Both the position numbers and the translations under genes were made by a program. Shown here one piece after another: positions 53,676-62,328 of a DNA stretch of 64,000 nt. The stretch comes from Roseomonas sp. (GTDB taxonomy: Bacteria > Pseudomonadota > Alphaproteobacteria > Acetobacterales > Acetobacteraceae): the NCBI GenBank assembly GCA_031180725.1, contig JAPSLO010000006.1, positions 248,001-312,000 on the forward strand, written 5' to 3'. A model generated the notes under the pieces. That model saw nothing but the letters and a program-made list of their open reading frames with translations, was not told the origin of the DNA and searched no databases. Position 1 is the first letter of the stretch. Each line of letters starts with the position of its first letter.

Positions 53676-54560
53676 TCAGCCAGCTGTGACCGGATCCGGA
53701 AAGTCGTACAACTTGCGTGCGTTGTCGGACAGGATGCAGTTGCGAATGGCTTCGCCTGGTGCCCAATCTAGCATCAGGTCGAGCAGGTCACCATCGTTCG
53801 GCATGACACGGCCCTGCATGTTCACATGCGGCCAGTCAGAGCCCCAGATCAGCCGCTCCGGCGCATGTGCCACCAGTGCACGCGCCATGGGCCTGACGCT
53901 GGGATAGGGAAAGTCCTCCTTGGTGCAGCGCATCGGGCCGGAGAGGCGCACCCATACGCGCCCGCTGTCGAGCATCCGCAGCATAGTGCGGAAGGCGGGC
54001 TGATCGATGCCGCCGGCCGCCGGAACCGCCCCGAAATGGTCGAGCACCACCGGCGCTGACAGCGACATAAGCCGGTCGGCGAAATCCACCAGGTCAGAGG
54101 GTGATGGATAGAACTGCACCACCCAGCCAAGCTCCGCGGCCATGTCCGCCATGCGCTCCGATAGGTGTGGCAGATGGCCGCCATGATGGGGGCTGACGAA
54201 GCGTAGACCGCGCACTCCCAGCGCATGAAGCCGGGCCATTTCCGGCTGCGTTGTCTCGGGAGGCAGAAGGGCGACGCCGCGGAATCGATGCGGGAACAGC
54301 GCCAGCGTGTTTTCGAGATGGCGCGTGTCCATTCCATAGCCGCCACCGCTGACGATGACAGCGTGCGACAGGCCGAGTACCTCCTGCATCGCGATGTTGG
54401 TCTCCGGCAGCGCATCCGCCGAAATGTATTTGCTGCCGGGGTCAAAGGGGTAGCGGGATGCCGGACCGAAAAGATGGATTTGGCAATCCACGGATCCCGG
54501 CGGGCAAACCAGGCGCGGCTTTCGCGGGGTCGGGTCCGGCGACGGCGTCAGGGGCGGCAT
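53676..54560 (-). CDS. LigI-like amidohydrolase (2-pyrone-4,6-dicarboxylate lactonase family), copy 1
   Basis: A 294-residue TIM-barrel amidohydrolase. The metal-region motif is VDCQIHLFGPASRYPF (about residue 25; the common D-x-H-x-H is D-x-Q-x-H here). KYISADALPETN follows. Late strands carry VVLDHFGAVPAAGG (about 180) and ERLIWGSDWPH (about 245) with the catalytic aspartate. The pattern agrees with LigI, which opens 2-pyrone-4,6-dicarboxylate and needs few or no metals. The replacement of the first histidine by glutamine should be noted. ATG 54560 fits the family start. It is the last gene of a minus-strand operon with four receptors. Confidence 0.82.
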   Translation of the reverse strand: MPPLTPSPDPTPRKPRLVCPPGSVDCQIHLFGPASRYPFDPGSKYISADALPETNIAMQEVLGLSHAVIVSGGGYGMDTRHLENTLALFPHRFRGVALLPPETTQPEMARLHALGVRGLRFVSPHHGGHLPHLSERMADMAAELGWVVQFYPSPSDLVDFADRLMSLSAPVVLDHFGAVPAAGGIDQPAFRTMLRMLDSGRVWVRLSGPMRCTKEDFPYPSVRPMARALVAHAPERLIWGSDWPHVNMQGRVMPNDGDLLDLMLDWAPGEAIRNCILSDNARKLYDFPDPVTAG

Positions 54561-54568
54561 GTGGCATC

Positions 54569-55546
54569 TTACTCCGGGCGGATATTCGCGGCGCGGATGA
54601 CCTCGCGCCATTGCGGGATTTCGCGCACGATGATCTCACGGAACTGCTCAGGTGTATTTCCCACTGGTTCCACGCCTTGGGCAGCCAGGCGCTGCGACAC
54701 ATCCGGCGCGCGTGCCGCGGCCATGAAGGCGCGGGACAGGATCGCAATCGTCTCTGGCGGTGTCCTGGCCGGCGCCAGCACGCCCATCCACAATATGCCT
54801 TCGAAGCCGGGCAGGCCGAGCTCCGCCACGGTTGGCACATCCGGCATCAAGGGCGACCGCTCCAGGCTTGCGATCGCAAGCACCCGGATTGCGCCGGAGG
54901 CGATGTGCGGCGCAGAGCTGACATAGCTGTCCAGCTTCAACTGCACACGGCCGGCGACTGTGTCAGTGAGTGCCGGGGCCGCGCCGCGATAGGGGACGTG
55001 CAGCACCTCCAAGCCGAGGCGGTGCAACAGCAGCTCCGTAACGACATGCGGATGCGAGCCGATGCCGGCGGAGGCGTAGCTGAGCTGCCCAGGATGGCGG
55101 CGCGCATAGGCCACGAATTCCTGGAAGGTGGTGAAAGGCGCCGATCGGGGCGCGATCACGATCTCCGGGATCTGCGCCACGAGGGAAATGGGGGCGAAGT
55201 CGCGCTCCGGATCATAGCCGCTGTTCGGGTTGAGGCTCGGGTTGACGGTGTGGTTCGGTGCGTTGAAGAGTAGCGTGTAGCCGTCTGGCGCCTCTCGAGC
55301 GACGCGCTGGGTGGCGATGTTGCCGCCAGCACCTGGCAGATTTTCGACGATGATGGACGCGCCGCTCATCAGCTCGGCCGCCTTGCTCACGATCACACGC
55401 GCCGTGACATCCACAGTAGCGCCTGGCGGAAAGGGAACGAAGATCCGGACCGAGCGGTTCGGATAGGGCGCCTGCGCGCGGGCGAGGCTCGGCAGCAGCA
55501 GCGCGCCTCCTGCCCCGAGCAAACGCCGCTTTGTGGTGACAGGCAT
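54569..55546 (-). CDS. Bug/TctC-family periplasmic solute receptor, cluster copy 1
   Basis: A 325-residue receptor. Leader RRLLGAGGALLLPSLARAQ. YPNRSVRIFVPFPPGATVDVT is the first ligand loop, with IIVENLPGAGGNIATQRV, SYASAGIGSHPHVV and HVPYRGAAPALTDTVAG complete. It is 8 bases upstream of the amidohydrolase and is the first of four adjacent receptors without a permease. Confidence 0.9.
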   Translation of the reverse strand: MPVTTKRRLLGAGGALLLPSLARAQAPYPNRSVRIFVPFPPGATVDVTARVIVSKAAELMSGASIIVENLPGAGGNIATQRVAREAPDGYTLLFNAPNHTVNPSLNPNSGYDPERDFAPISLVAQIPEIVIAPRSAPFTTFQEFVAYARRHPGQLSYASAGIGSHPHVVTELLLHRLGLEVLHVPYRGAAPALTDTVAGRVQLKLDSYVSSAPHIASGAIRVLAIASLERSPLMPDVPTVAELGLPGFEGILWMGVLAPARTPPETIAILSRAFMAAARAPDVSQRLAAQGVEPVGNTPEQFREIIVREIPQWREVIRAANIRPE

Positions 55547-55594
55547 CGTAAGCGTCCTTCCCGTTTATCGGCTAGAGATGGTCTGGCGCTTTCT

Positions 55595-56602
55595 CTACTG
55601 CTTCTCGATTCCGGCTCGTTCGATGACCCGTGCCCATTGCGCAATATCGTTCCGCAGCAGCAGGCCGGTATCCTCTGGCGAATTCACCGTGGGTTCCACG
55701 CCGAGTCCGAGGATCCGTGCGCGGATTTCGGGCTGGGCGAGTATCTCAGCAATGTTCCTATTCAGAAGCTCAACGACCGGACGCGGCGTGCGTACCGGCG
55801 CGAACAGGGCATTCCAACCGGTCACAGCGTAGTCGGCCAAGCCTTCCTCACGCAGCGTCGGAACCTCCGGCAGAAGCTCCGAGCGGCGCTCGCCCGTGCT
55901 GGCAATCGCGCGGATCCGGCCGCCCTCAAGCATGCTGCGGGCAGCGGCGAAGGATTCGAAGGCGAGCTGCGCATCGCCGCGTTGCGCGGCTGTCAGCACC
56001 TCTGGCGTGGTACGGTAGGGGACGACAGTGGCATCCAGGTCCGCAGCCACGCGGAGCCACTCCGCCGCCAGGTTCTGGGTGCTGCCCGGGCTAACCGTGG
56101 CGATGGCCAAGCCGCCCCTGCCGCGGCGGCCGGCGGACAGCACATCTCGCACATTGCGCAACGGGGAATCGGCGCCGGTCAGCATAAGCAAGTCGAAGGT
56201 CACCAGGGTGGAAATCGGCGCGAAATCCGTGACGGGATCGTAGGGTAGCGATCGGAACAGGGACTTGTTGATCGCGTTGCCGGTGCTGAGCACCATCAGC
56301 GTATGGCCATCCGGTTCGGCGGAGGCCGCCGCGCGGGCGGCGACACTGCCCCCCGCCCCTGGTCTGTTGTCCACGATGACCTGCTGGCCGAGCCGTCGCG
56401 CGAGCTGCTCGCCGAGCAGGCGGACCGTCAGGTCGGCCAGGCCACCCGCTCCGAAGCCGACGATGATGCGTATCGGGCCGCTTGGGTAGTTTGCAGCAAG
56501 CGCGCCTCCGGGCCGCGCGATGGCCGCGGTCGCGACCGCGCCGGCAATGCCCATCAGGGACCGGCGCGAGTGCGCGGGTGCCTCTCGGGTGAATCTGGCC
56601 AT
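55595..56602 (-). CDS. Bug/TctC-family periplasmic solute receptor, cluster copy 2
   Basis: A 335-residue receptor. Leader RRSLMGIAGAVATAAIA...ALA; mature start YPSGPIRIIVGFGAGGLADLT. IVDNRPGAGGSVAARAAA and EPDGHTLMVL follow. The usual HVPYRG reads VVPYRTTPEVLTAAQ, so the ligand loop differs from its neighbours. ATG 56602 is chosen ahead of the long extension to 56869, which overlaps the next gene. Confidence 0.88.
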   Translation of the reverse strand: MARFTREAPAHSRRSLMGIAGAVATAAIARPGGALAANYPSGPIRIIVGFGAGGLADLTVRLLGEQLARRLGQQVIVDNRPGAGGSVAARAAASAEPDGHTLMVLSTGNAINKSLFRSLPYDPVTDFAPISTLVTFDLLMLTGADSPLRNVRDVLSAGRRGRGGLAIATVSPGSTQNLAAEWLRVAADLDATVVPYRTTPEVLTAAQRGDAQLAFESFAAARSMLEGGRIRAIASTGERRSELLPEVPTLREEGLADYAVTGWNALFAPVRTPRPVVELLNRNIAEILAQPEIRARILGLGVEPTVNSPEDTGLLLRNDIAQWARVIERAGIEKQ

Positions 56603-56646
56603 TGCTATGCTCCGCCTGGATGCATTGCTCGGTTGCCATTCATCAC

Positions 56647-57618
56647 TCACCCCGCACTCAGCCCGATGCGCCGTGCCAGTGTGGACCATCTTTCCACTTC
56701 TCCACGCAGCTCCGCCGCGAAGGCCTCCGGCGTGCTGCCGACCACCACGACGCCGCTGGCAGCGAAGCGATCCCGCACGGCATCGCGCCGCAGAACCTGG
56801 CCGACGTCGCGGCCGATGCGCTGCACCAGGGGCAGCGGTGTTCCCTTCGGCGCGAAAAGTCCATACCACAGCGAGAAGTCGTAGCCGGGCAGTCCGCTTT
56901 CGGCGACCGTCGGTATCTCCGGCGCCGCCGAGCTGCGCTCGGCCGAGGAGAGCGCCATCCCCTTCAGCCGTCCCTCGCGGATATGCGGCAGGACATCCAC
57001 CAGCGGATTGAACATCATCTGGGGCTGCCCCGCCATGATGTCGATCAGTGCCGGGGCGCCGCCGCGGTAGGGCACATGCACCATCTCGATGCCGGCCATC
57101 ACACAGAACAGCTCCGCCGCGAGGTGCAGTGAGGTGGCGGGCCCCGGCGAGGCGAAGCTGTAGCGGCCCGGCGCGGCCTTCGCGAGGGCAATCAGCTCTG
57201 CCACCGAATTGGCCGGCAAGCTTGGACTTGCGACCAGCACTGCGGGCGTGGTGCCGAGTTTGCTGACCGCCACGAGGTCGTCCACTGGATGGAAGGTAAG
57301 GCCGCGCATGACCGCGGCCGCGATCGCAAGCGCCGGGGTGTTGACCAGCATCGTATGGCCATCCGGCGCCGCGCGCGCGACGGCTTCGCTTCCCAGATTG
57401 CCGCCGGCGCCGCCGCGGTTCTCCACCACGACATTGTGGCGCCAGACATCGGCGAGACCGGCCGCAAGGCCGCGGGTCACGATGTCCACCGGCCCGCCGG
57501 GAGCATAGGGCACGATGAGGCGGGGCGGCCGCTGCGGGAAACCGGCCTCGTCTGCCAGGGCAGGCCGCATTGCCAGCCCGCCCAGCAGCGCCAACGTTGC
57601 ACGCCGGTCGATCCTCAT
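56647..57618 (-). CDS. Bug/TctC-family periplasmic solute receptor, cluster copy 3
   Basis: A 323-residue receptor. Leader RRATLALLGGLAMRPALA; PPRLIVPYAPGGPVDIVTRG begins the mature domain. VVVENRGGAGGNLGSEAVAR and HVPYRGGAPALIDIMAG are canonical. ATG 57618 has GGAG eight bases upstream; ATG 57624 is only two bases from it and less likely. Confidence 0.9.
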   Translation of the reverse strand: MRIDRRATLALLGGLAMRPALADEAGFPQRPPRLIVPYAPGGPVDIVTRGLAAGLADVWRHNVVVENRGGAGGNLGSEAVARAAPDGHTMLVNTPALAIAAAVMRGLTFHPVDDLVAVSKLGTTPAVLVASPSLPANSVAELIALAKAAPGRYSFASPGPATSLHLAAELFCVMAGIEMVHVPYRGGAPALIDIMAGQPQMMFNPLVDVLPHIREGRLKGMALSSAERSSAAPEIPTVAESGLPGYDFSLWYGLFAPKGTPLPLVQRIGRDVGQVLRRDAVRDRFAASGVVVVGSTPEAFAAELRGEVERWSTLARRIGLSAG

Positions 57619-57660
57619 GGCCATTTCTCCGTTTCCTTGATTCGGTCCCCGGCGAGCGGC

Positions 57661-58620
57661 TCAGGACCGCGGCAGGTTCAGGCGCTCGATGAGCTGGCGG
57701 TAGTACTGGAACTCCCGCCGTACGGACTCGGCATAGCTGTCAGGCCCCATGAACTGGACGCCGTTGAAGGACGCCGCCATCGCCCGGTGGTATTCCTGGT
57801 CATCGACGCTGCGCTCGATGGCTTCGGCCAGGCGCCGGACTATTTCGAGCGGAGTGCGTGCCGGTGCGAAGAAGCCGTAGTTAGTTGCGATATCGACGCC
57901 TTGGATGCCGGCTTCATGCAAGCTTGGCACATCGGGCAGCAGGGAGAAGCGGCGGGCGGAGGTGACGCCGAGTGCGAACAGCTTGCCCGCCTGCACCTGC
58001 GGCGCCAGGACGGATGGCGCGCCGACGACCATGGCGACCGACCCGCTGAGCGCCGCGGCCGCCGCCGGCACCACCCCCTGGAACGGCACATGCAGCAGGC
58101 GGATTCCGGCGCCGAGCGCCATCGCCTCTCCCGCCATGTGGGTGGAGGTAGCGAAGCCGGCGGAGCCCCAGCTCAGATCCTCCGGATGGGCTCGGGCGTG
58201 AGCGACCATGTCCTGCAGGTTGCGGAAGGGCAAATTCGGGCGCGATACGACCAGGAAGGGGATGTTCACGACATTGGCGACGGCCGTGAAGTCATCCGTC
58301 CCGTATGAGAGGCTGCCCAGTTGGGGCGCGACCGTCAGCACGGCCGTCGCAGTGTAGAGCAGCGTGTAGCCATCTGGCCGCGCCCGCTGGACATTGCCGG
58401 CGCCAATCGCCCCGCCGGCACCGCCGATGTTCTCGATAACGATGGGCTGCCCGAGCAGCGTGCGCAGGCGGGCTGTCAGCGGCCGGATCTGCTGGTCGGC
58501 GCCGCCCGCCGCATAGGGAACGACGATACGGATCGGCCGGTTCGGAAATTCCTGTGCGGCGGCGGCCGAAGCGCCCAACAGCGCGCAGCAGAGCGCGAAG
58601 CGGCGAAGCAGCCCGGTCAT
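57661..58620 (-). CDS. Bug/TctC-family periplasmic solute receptor, cluster copy 4
   Basis: A 319-residue receptor. Leader MTGLLRRFALCCALLGASAAAAQ; mature start FPNRPIRIVVPYAAGGADQQ. IVIENIGGAGGAIGAGNVQ, ARPDGYTLLY, HMAGEAMAL and HVPFQGVVPAAAAAL follow. The frame runs on upstream to 60036, but that 470-residue extension is antisense to other genes. Its start overlaps the stop of the second amidohydrolase gene by 4 bases, coupling the two. Confidence 0.9.
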   Translation of the reverse strand: MTGLLRRFALCCALLGASAAAAQEFPNRPIRIVVPYAAGGADQQIRPLTARLRTLLGQPIVIENIGGAGGAIGAGNVQRARPDGYTLLYTATAVLTVAPQLGSLSYGTDDFTAVANVVNIPFLVVSRPNLPFRNLQDMVAHARAHPEDLSWGSAGFATSTHMAGEAMALGAGIRLLHVPFQGVVPAAAAALSGSVAMVVGAPSVLAPQVQAGKLFALGVTSARRFSLLPDVPSLHEAGIQGVDIATNYGFFAPARTPLEIVRRLAEAIERSVDDQEYHRAMAASFNGVQFMGPDSYAESVRREFQYYRQLIERLNLPRS

Positions 58621-59480
58621 GATAGCGCCTCCGGAGCATGGGCGTTCAGCCGGAGCAGCCGGGCCGGCGTGCTTCCCAGCACCTTGCGGCGTTCCGCCTG
58701 GTCCGGGATCCAGCGCGATAGCAGGCTGAAAAGTGGGCCGTAATCCACGCGTGTCTCCATGCGGGTGAAGGGCCAGTCGGAGCCCCACACGCAGCGATCC
58801 GGTGTGAAGGTCCGAAGAAGCGCTTCGACATAGGGCTCCACATCGGCATGGGGCCATGGCTCGCGAGAGAAGCGGAACACGCCGGAGAGCTTCACCACGG
58901 CTTCGCTTTCGCGCCCGATGCGCAACAGGGCCTGGAAGCCTGGCTGGGACAGCCCGCGCTCCACCACCGGCCGGCCACAGTGATCCATCACCAGCGGCGT
59001 GCGGGAGCACAGGAGATCGTCGGCAACCTCGGTCAGCAGGTCTCCGGTGTAGTGGATCTCGGCAAACCAGCCGATATCGCGCAGGCGGCGGAGCGTGCGT
59101 GCTCCCTCCGGCCCGGTCGGCATTGGGCTTGCGGGATGGTGGATGCTGAAGCGCGCCCCGACTACGCCGGCCGCATCCATCCGCCGCAGTTCGGCATCCG
59201 CGATGTCGTGGGGAATGACAGCCACACCCTTGAAGCGGCCGCCGGAGTTGGCCATGGCTTCCAGCATGTAGCGGTTGTCGGTACCATAGCCGCCCAACGG
59301 ATTGATCAGCAGCGCATGCGTCACGCCATGGCTGTCCAACACCGCCTCGTACTGCGTCGCCGTTCCGATTTCGTGGGGCAGGATCTCGTACGTGCTGCTG
59401 GGGTGGAAAGGCACGCGCTCGGGGTCGAGCACATGGGCGTGGCAATCCACCACGAGCCCCCCGCTCTGCTGGGCTGGCAT
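58617..59480 (-). CDS. LigI-like amidohydrolase, copy 2
   Basis: A 287-residue amidohydrolase of the same family as the gene at 53676. VVDCHAHVLDPERVPF (complete D-x-H-x-H, about residue 10), GGYGTDNRYMLEAM, LVMDHCGRPVVERG (about 170) and DRCVWGSDWPFTRMET (about 235) are present. Unlike copy 1 it keeps both histidines, so the two may differ in metal use and substrate. ATG 59480 follows a GGGAGG site at short distance; an upstream ATG at 59516 is an alternative. It heads the minus-strand operon, divergent from the IclR regulator. Confidence 0.85.
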   Translation of the reverse strand: MPAQQSGGLVVDCHAHVLDPERVPFHPSSTYEILPHEIGTATQYEAVLDSHGVTHALLINPLGGYGTDNRYMLEAMANSGGRFKGVAVIPHDIADAELRRMDAAGVVGARFSIHHPASPMPTGPEGARTLRRLRDIGWFAEIHYTGDLLTEVADDLLCSRTPLVMDHCGRPVVERGLSQPGFQALLRIGRESEAVVKLSGVFRFSREPWPHADVEPYVEALLRTFTPDRCVWGSDWPFTRMETRVDYGPLFSLLSRWIPDQAERRKVLGSTPARLLRLNAHAPEALS

Positions 59481-59631
59481 AGGTCCTCCCATCGTGGCAG
59501 CGATCCTGCCGGTCATCTTGAACGCGCCTTCGGGCGTGTCCTTGCGCCCACGGTGAGCGTTGCGCCCGGGCTACGGCAAGTGCAGCATGGGCGCGTTCCG
59601 CAGGATGGAAAGTCGGGGGCTCCGCTGCGCG

Positions 59632-60402
59632 ATGGGCGCCGTCACACCTGTCAGGGCGATTGCCCGGGCGCTTGAGCTGATCCGGATCATGAACGAGCGC
59701 ACCGACAATACACTGCAATGTCTCAGCCGCCGTACGGGGCTGCCCAAGGCCACCTTGTTCCGTCTGCTCGCCACCTTGCGCGCTGAAGGCTATGTTGCAG
59801 AGCAGCACGGTCGCGGCACCTATCGCCTGACGGACCGGGTGCGGGAGCTGAGCAGCGGCTACGGTGAGCGGCTGGCCCTCGTGCAGCAGGGCGCGCCGGT
59901 GGCTCTGCGTGTCACGCGGACCATCAAATGGCCCCTGGCAATCGGAGTGCTGGAGGAATTCTCCGTTGTTGTCCGGTACAGCACCATGCCCTACAGCCCG
60001 CTGGCGGTGCACACGACCACGGTCGGCCATCGTCATGGCCTGCTGGAATCGGCGATGGGCACAGCGTACATCGCCTTCTGCAGCAACACCGAACGCGACA
60101 TCCTGCTGCGCGCGTTGGCGCGGCTCGCACCGGAAGGGCGGCTGGCCAATGAAGCCTCCGTCCGAGCTGCCTTGGCACGGGTGAGAGAGCGTGGCTATGG
60201 CCTGCGGCTTCCACGGAGAAAAGGCGACAGCGCCACGATTGCCGTGCCTATTCCGAATGGCGAGGACATCGCGGGCGTGCTCAGCCTGACGACTTTTGGC
60301 AGCTTAATGACCCAGGACCTGATCGCACAGCACCGGCCTGTCCTGCAGGAAACTGCCCAGGAGATCGCATCGCGGCTGGCGAAGGTGGAGGCGCCGGATT
60401 GA
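59632..60402 (+). CDS. IclR-family transcriptional regulator
   Basis: A 256-residue IclR-type regulator. The helix-turn-helix region is PVRAIARALELIRIMNE, then LSRRTGLPKATLFRLLATLRAEGYV (in pieces) at residues 5-55. The effector domain has GHRHGLLESAMGTAYIAFC (about 150) and SATIAVPIPNGEDIAGVLSL (about 205), as in MhpR-like regulators of aromatic or organic-acid pathways. The ATG at 59632 gives the best N terminus; the frame extends to 59560. It is divergent from the amidohydrolase/receptor operon and precedes the cupin-RidA-RraA genes, so it likely controls both. Confidence 0.87.
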   Translation: MGAVTPVRAIARALELIRIMNERTDNTLQCLSRRTGLPKATLFRLLATLRAEGYVAEQHGRGTYRLTDRVRELSSGYGERLALVQQGAPVALRVTRTIKWPLAIGVLEEFSVVVRYSTMPYSPLAVHTTTVGHRHGLLESAMGTAYIAFCSNTERDILLRALARLAPEGRLANEASVRAALARVRERGYGLRLPRRKGDSATIAVPIPNGEDIAGVLSLTTFGSLMTQDLIAQHRPVLQETAQEIASRLAKVEAPD

Positions 60403-60513
60403 GCCAGCCTGGCGCCACCGCCCGTCATTCCACAGCGCGGAAAATGCCGGCAGAGCAGGTCGCCCGGGCCAGGGCGACTGCTATGCTTCCGGCAACGCGC
60501 GCGGGAGGTAGCG

Positions 60514-60849
60514 ATGGTCGTGCACAGCGTGAACTGGGACGGCGTCCCGTGGCAGCCGATCCGAGGCGGCATGGAGCGGAAGACCTTTACCGGCGAGGGC
60601 GCAACGCTCGCGCTTCACCGCATCCAGCCGGGGCATGAACTGCTTCCCCACGCACATCACTACGAGCAGATCGTCTATTTGCTGAGTGGGCGCGCCTTCT
60701 TCCATGTGGGGAGCGAGCGCCACAGGATGGAGGCCGGCTCGCTTCTCGTCGTCCCTCCCGATGTCGAGCACTACATCGAGGTAATCGGCCCCGAAGAAGT
60801 CATCGAGCTCGACGTCTTTACGCCCAAACGCCCCGAGTATGGCGGTTGA
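60514..60849 (+). CDS. Small cupin-domain protein
   Basis: A 111-residue single-domain cupin. Motif 1 is LLPHAHHYEQIVYLLSGRA with the metal-binding His/His/Glu, and motif 2 is PPDVEHYIEVIG with the last His. No signal peptide. Such small cupins often isomerise or decarboxylate small acids, or bind a ligand for a partner protein. GGGAGG lies seven bases before ATG 60514. It is 12 bases from the RidA gene and in one operon with it. Confidence 0.85.
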   Translation: MVVHSVNWDGVPWQPIRGGMERKTFTGEGATLALHRIQPGHELLPHAHHYEQIVYLLSGRAFFHVGSERHRMEAGSLLVVPPDVEHYIEVIGPEEVIELDVFTPKRPEYGG

Positions 60850-60861
60850 AGGAGAGATGCG

Positions 60862-61245
60862 ATGACACGGCGCGTCAGCATCGATGTGGATAGCGCATCG
60901 CACCGGAATCCGATCCCCGCTGCGTGCCGCATGGGCCCGTTGTTGGTGTCCGGCCTGATCAGCGGAACGGATCCGGACACCGGCAAGCTCGGCAAGGACC
61001 TGGCGGAGCAGTCGCGCTACATGTTCGCGCAGATGCGCCGCATCCTGGAAGCTGCTGGCAGCAGCCCGGAAAGCGTGGTGAAGGTGAATGTCTGGATGCG
61101 CGACCGCAACCAGCGCGGCGCGATCAATCCGGCCTGGTTCGAGATGTTTCCCGATCCCCATGCACGGCCTGCCCGCCAGTCCATGCAGGCGGAACTCGAG
61201 GAGGGGAAGCTCGTGCAGTGTGACTTCCTGGCCTTCATCACATGA
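60862..61245 (+). CDS. RidA-family enamine/imine deaminase
   Basis: A 127-residue RidA (YjgF/UK114) protein, the usual family length. Landmarks: GPLLVSGLISGTDPDTGKLG near residue 25, YMFAQMRRILEAAGSSPESVVKVNVWM (in pieces), and HARPARQSMQAE with the conserved arginine near residue 105. Members hydrolyse reactive enamines from amino-acid metabolism; in catabolic operons they often act on a pathway-specific unsaturated amine. The middle gene of the cupin-RidA-RraA set. Confidence 0.9.
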   Translation: MTRRVSIDVDSASHRNPIPAACRMGPLLVSGLISGTDPDTGKLGKDLAEQSRYMFAQMRRILEAAGSSPESVVKVNVWMRDRNQRGAINPAWFEMFPDPHARPARQSMQAELEEGKLVQCDFLAFIT

Positions 61246-61283
61246 CCTGCCAGGCTGACAGCCGCGCGAAAGGGAGTGAGGAC

Positions 61284-62009
61284 ATGACCGGCCTGTCCGC
61301 GGAGACGTTCGCGCAGCTTCACCAGGTTTCCACGGCGACGCTGACGACGCAGCTCTTCCGGCGGGGCCTGCGCAACGCCTTCGTTCAGGGCGTGCGGCCG
61401 CTGTCACCGCAGCGGCATAGGCTCATCGGGCCCGCCTTCACGCTCCGCTACATCCCGGCCAGGGAGGATGTGGACGCTTACGGCGCCCAGCCCGATCCGA
61501 ATGCATTGCAGCGCGAGGCAATCGAGGCAGTGCCGCCCGGGCATGTGCTGGTTATGGATTGCCGCTGCGATGCGCGCGCCGCTTCCGCTGGCGATATCTA
61601 TGTGACACGACTGCAGGCCCGCGGCGCCGCGGGCATCGTCTCGGATGGCGGCATCCGCGACAGCGCGACTGTAGCGCAGAGCGGCTTTCCCGTGTTCTGC
61701 GCCGGGCCGAGCGCGCCGACCAACCGGGTCCTGCACCATGCTGCCGACTACGGCCGGCCGGTCGGCTGCGGCGGCGTGGCCGTCTATCCCGGGGATATCA
61801 TCGTCGGCGATGCGGACGGCGTGGCGGTGATCCCGCGCGCCATGGTCGAGGATGTCGCGCGCGATGCCGCGGAGCAGGAGGAGCTTGAGGCTTTCATCCA
61901 GCTTCGGGTGGCACGCGGCGATCCGCTGCCTGGCCTCTATCCGGTGAACGAGAAGACCCGCGCTGCCTATGAGGCGTGGCGTCGCGCCAACTCGGTTGCC
62001 GGCACCTGA
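61284..62009 (+). CDS. RraA-like aldolase (4-hydroxy-4-methyl/carboxy-2-oxoadipate aldolase family)
   Basis: A 241-residue protein of the RraA/LigK fold. GIVSDGGIRDSATVAQSGFPVF (in pieces) is near residue 125, with the Arg-Asp pair that binds the substrate carboxylate and metal. VGCGGVAVYPGDIIVGDADGVAVIPR follows, also conserved. LigK-type members split 4-carboxy-4-hydroxy-2-oxoadipate to pyruvate and oxaloacetate; RraA itself has no enzyme activity, but it is about 160 residues, shorter than this. ATG 61284 has GGAGTGAGG upstream; the frame to 61242 is an overlap into ridA. Its partnership with LigI-like hydrolases suggests an aldolase. Confidence 0.82.
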   Translation: MTGLSAETFAQLHQVSTATLTTQLFRRGLRNAFVQGVRPLSPQRHRLIGPAFTLRYIPAREDVDAYGAQPDPNALQREAIEAVPPGHVLVMDCRCDARAASAGDIYVTRLQARGAAGIVSDGGIRDSATVAQSGFPVFCAGPSAPTNRVLHHAADYGRPVGCGGVAVYPGDIIVGDADGVAVIPRAMVEDVARDAAEQEELEAFIQLRVARGDPLPGLYPVNEKTRAAYEAWRRANSVAGT

Positions 62010-62328
62010 CGGATGTGACTTGTTGGCTGTTGAGGGAGCAGCGGGTGATGCGTGTCACCTGTCATGGTCGGGAGTGACCGGTCAGAGCAGCCTGCCGGGC
62101 CGACAGGGTGCCTGAAGGAGTGGTGCTCCACCCGGGCCGGTTCGGCGGGTCAGGACGAGAAGCTCAGGTCCACCGTCGGCCGATGCGACTGTCTCGGGCC
62201 TTTTGGAGGCGCTGCTCAAGCACTCTGCGAGCTGTCGCAGGACGGGTAGGGGAGGACAGAGCCGCCTCTATGTGCGCGCCCATGATGGTAGGGTTGGAGG
62301 CGGATAGGAGGCATCATAGGCTCCGGTC
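62010..62328. other. Intergenic region, no recognised gene
   Basis: About 320 bases between the RraA-like gene and the SOS peptidase gene. Two short plus-strand frames (62052-62249, 62108-62350) have no family features. No supported terminator. Confidence 0.35.

Noticed and set aside
58621-60036. 470-codon upstream extension of the fourth receptor frame
   Set aside because: It runs antisense to the IclR regulator and through the amidohydrolase gene in another frame; no coherent protein features.
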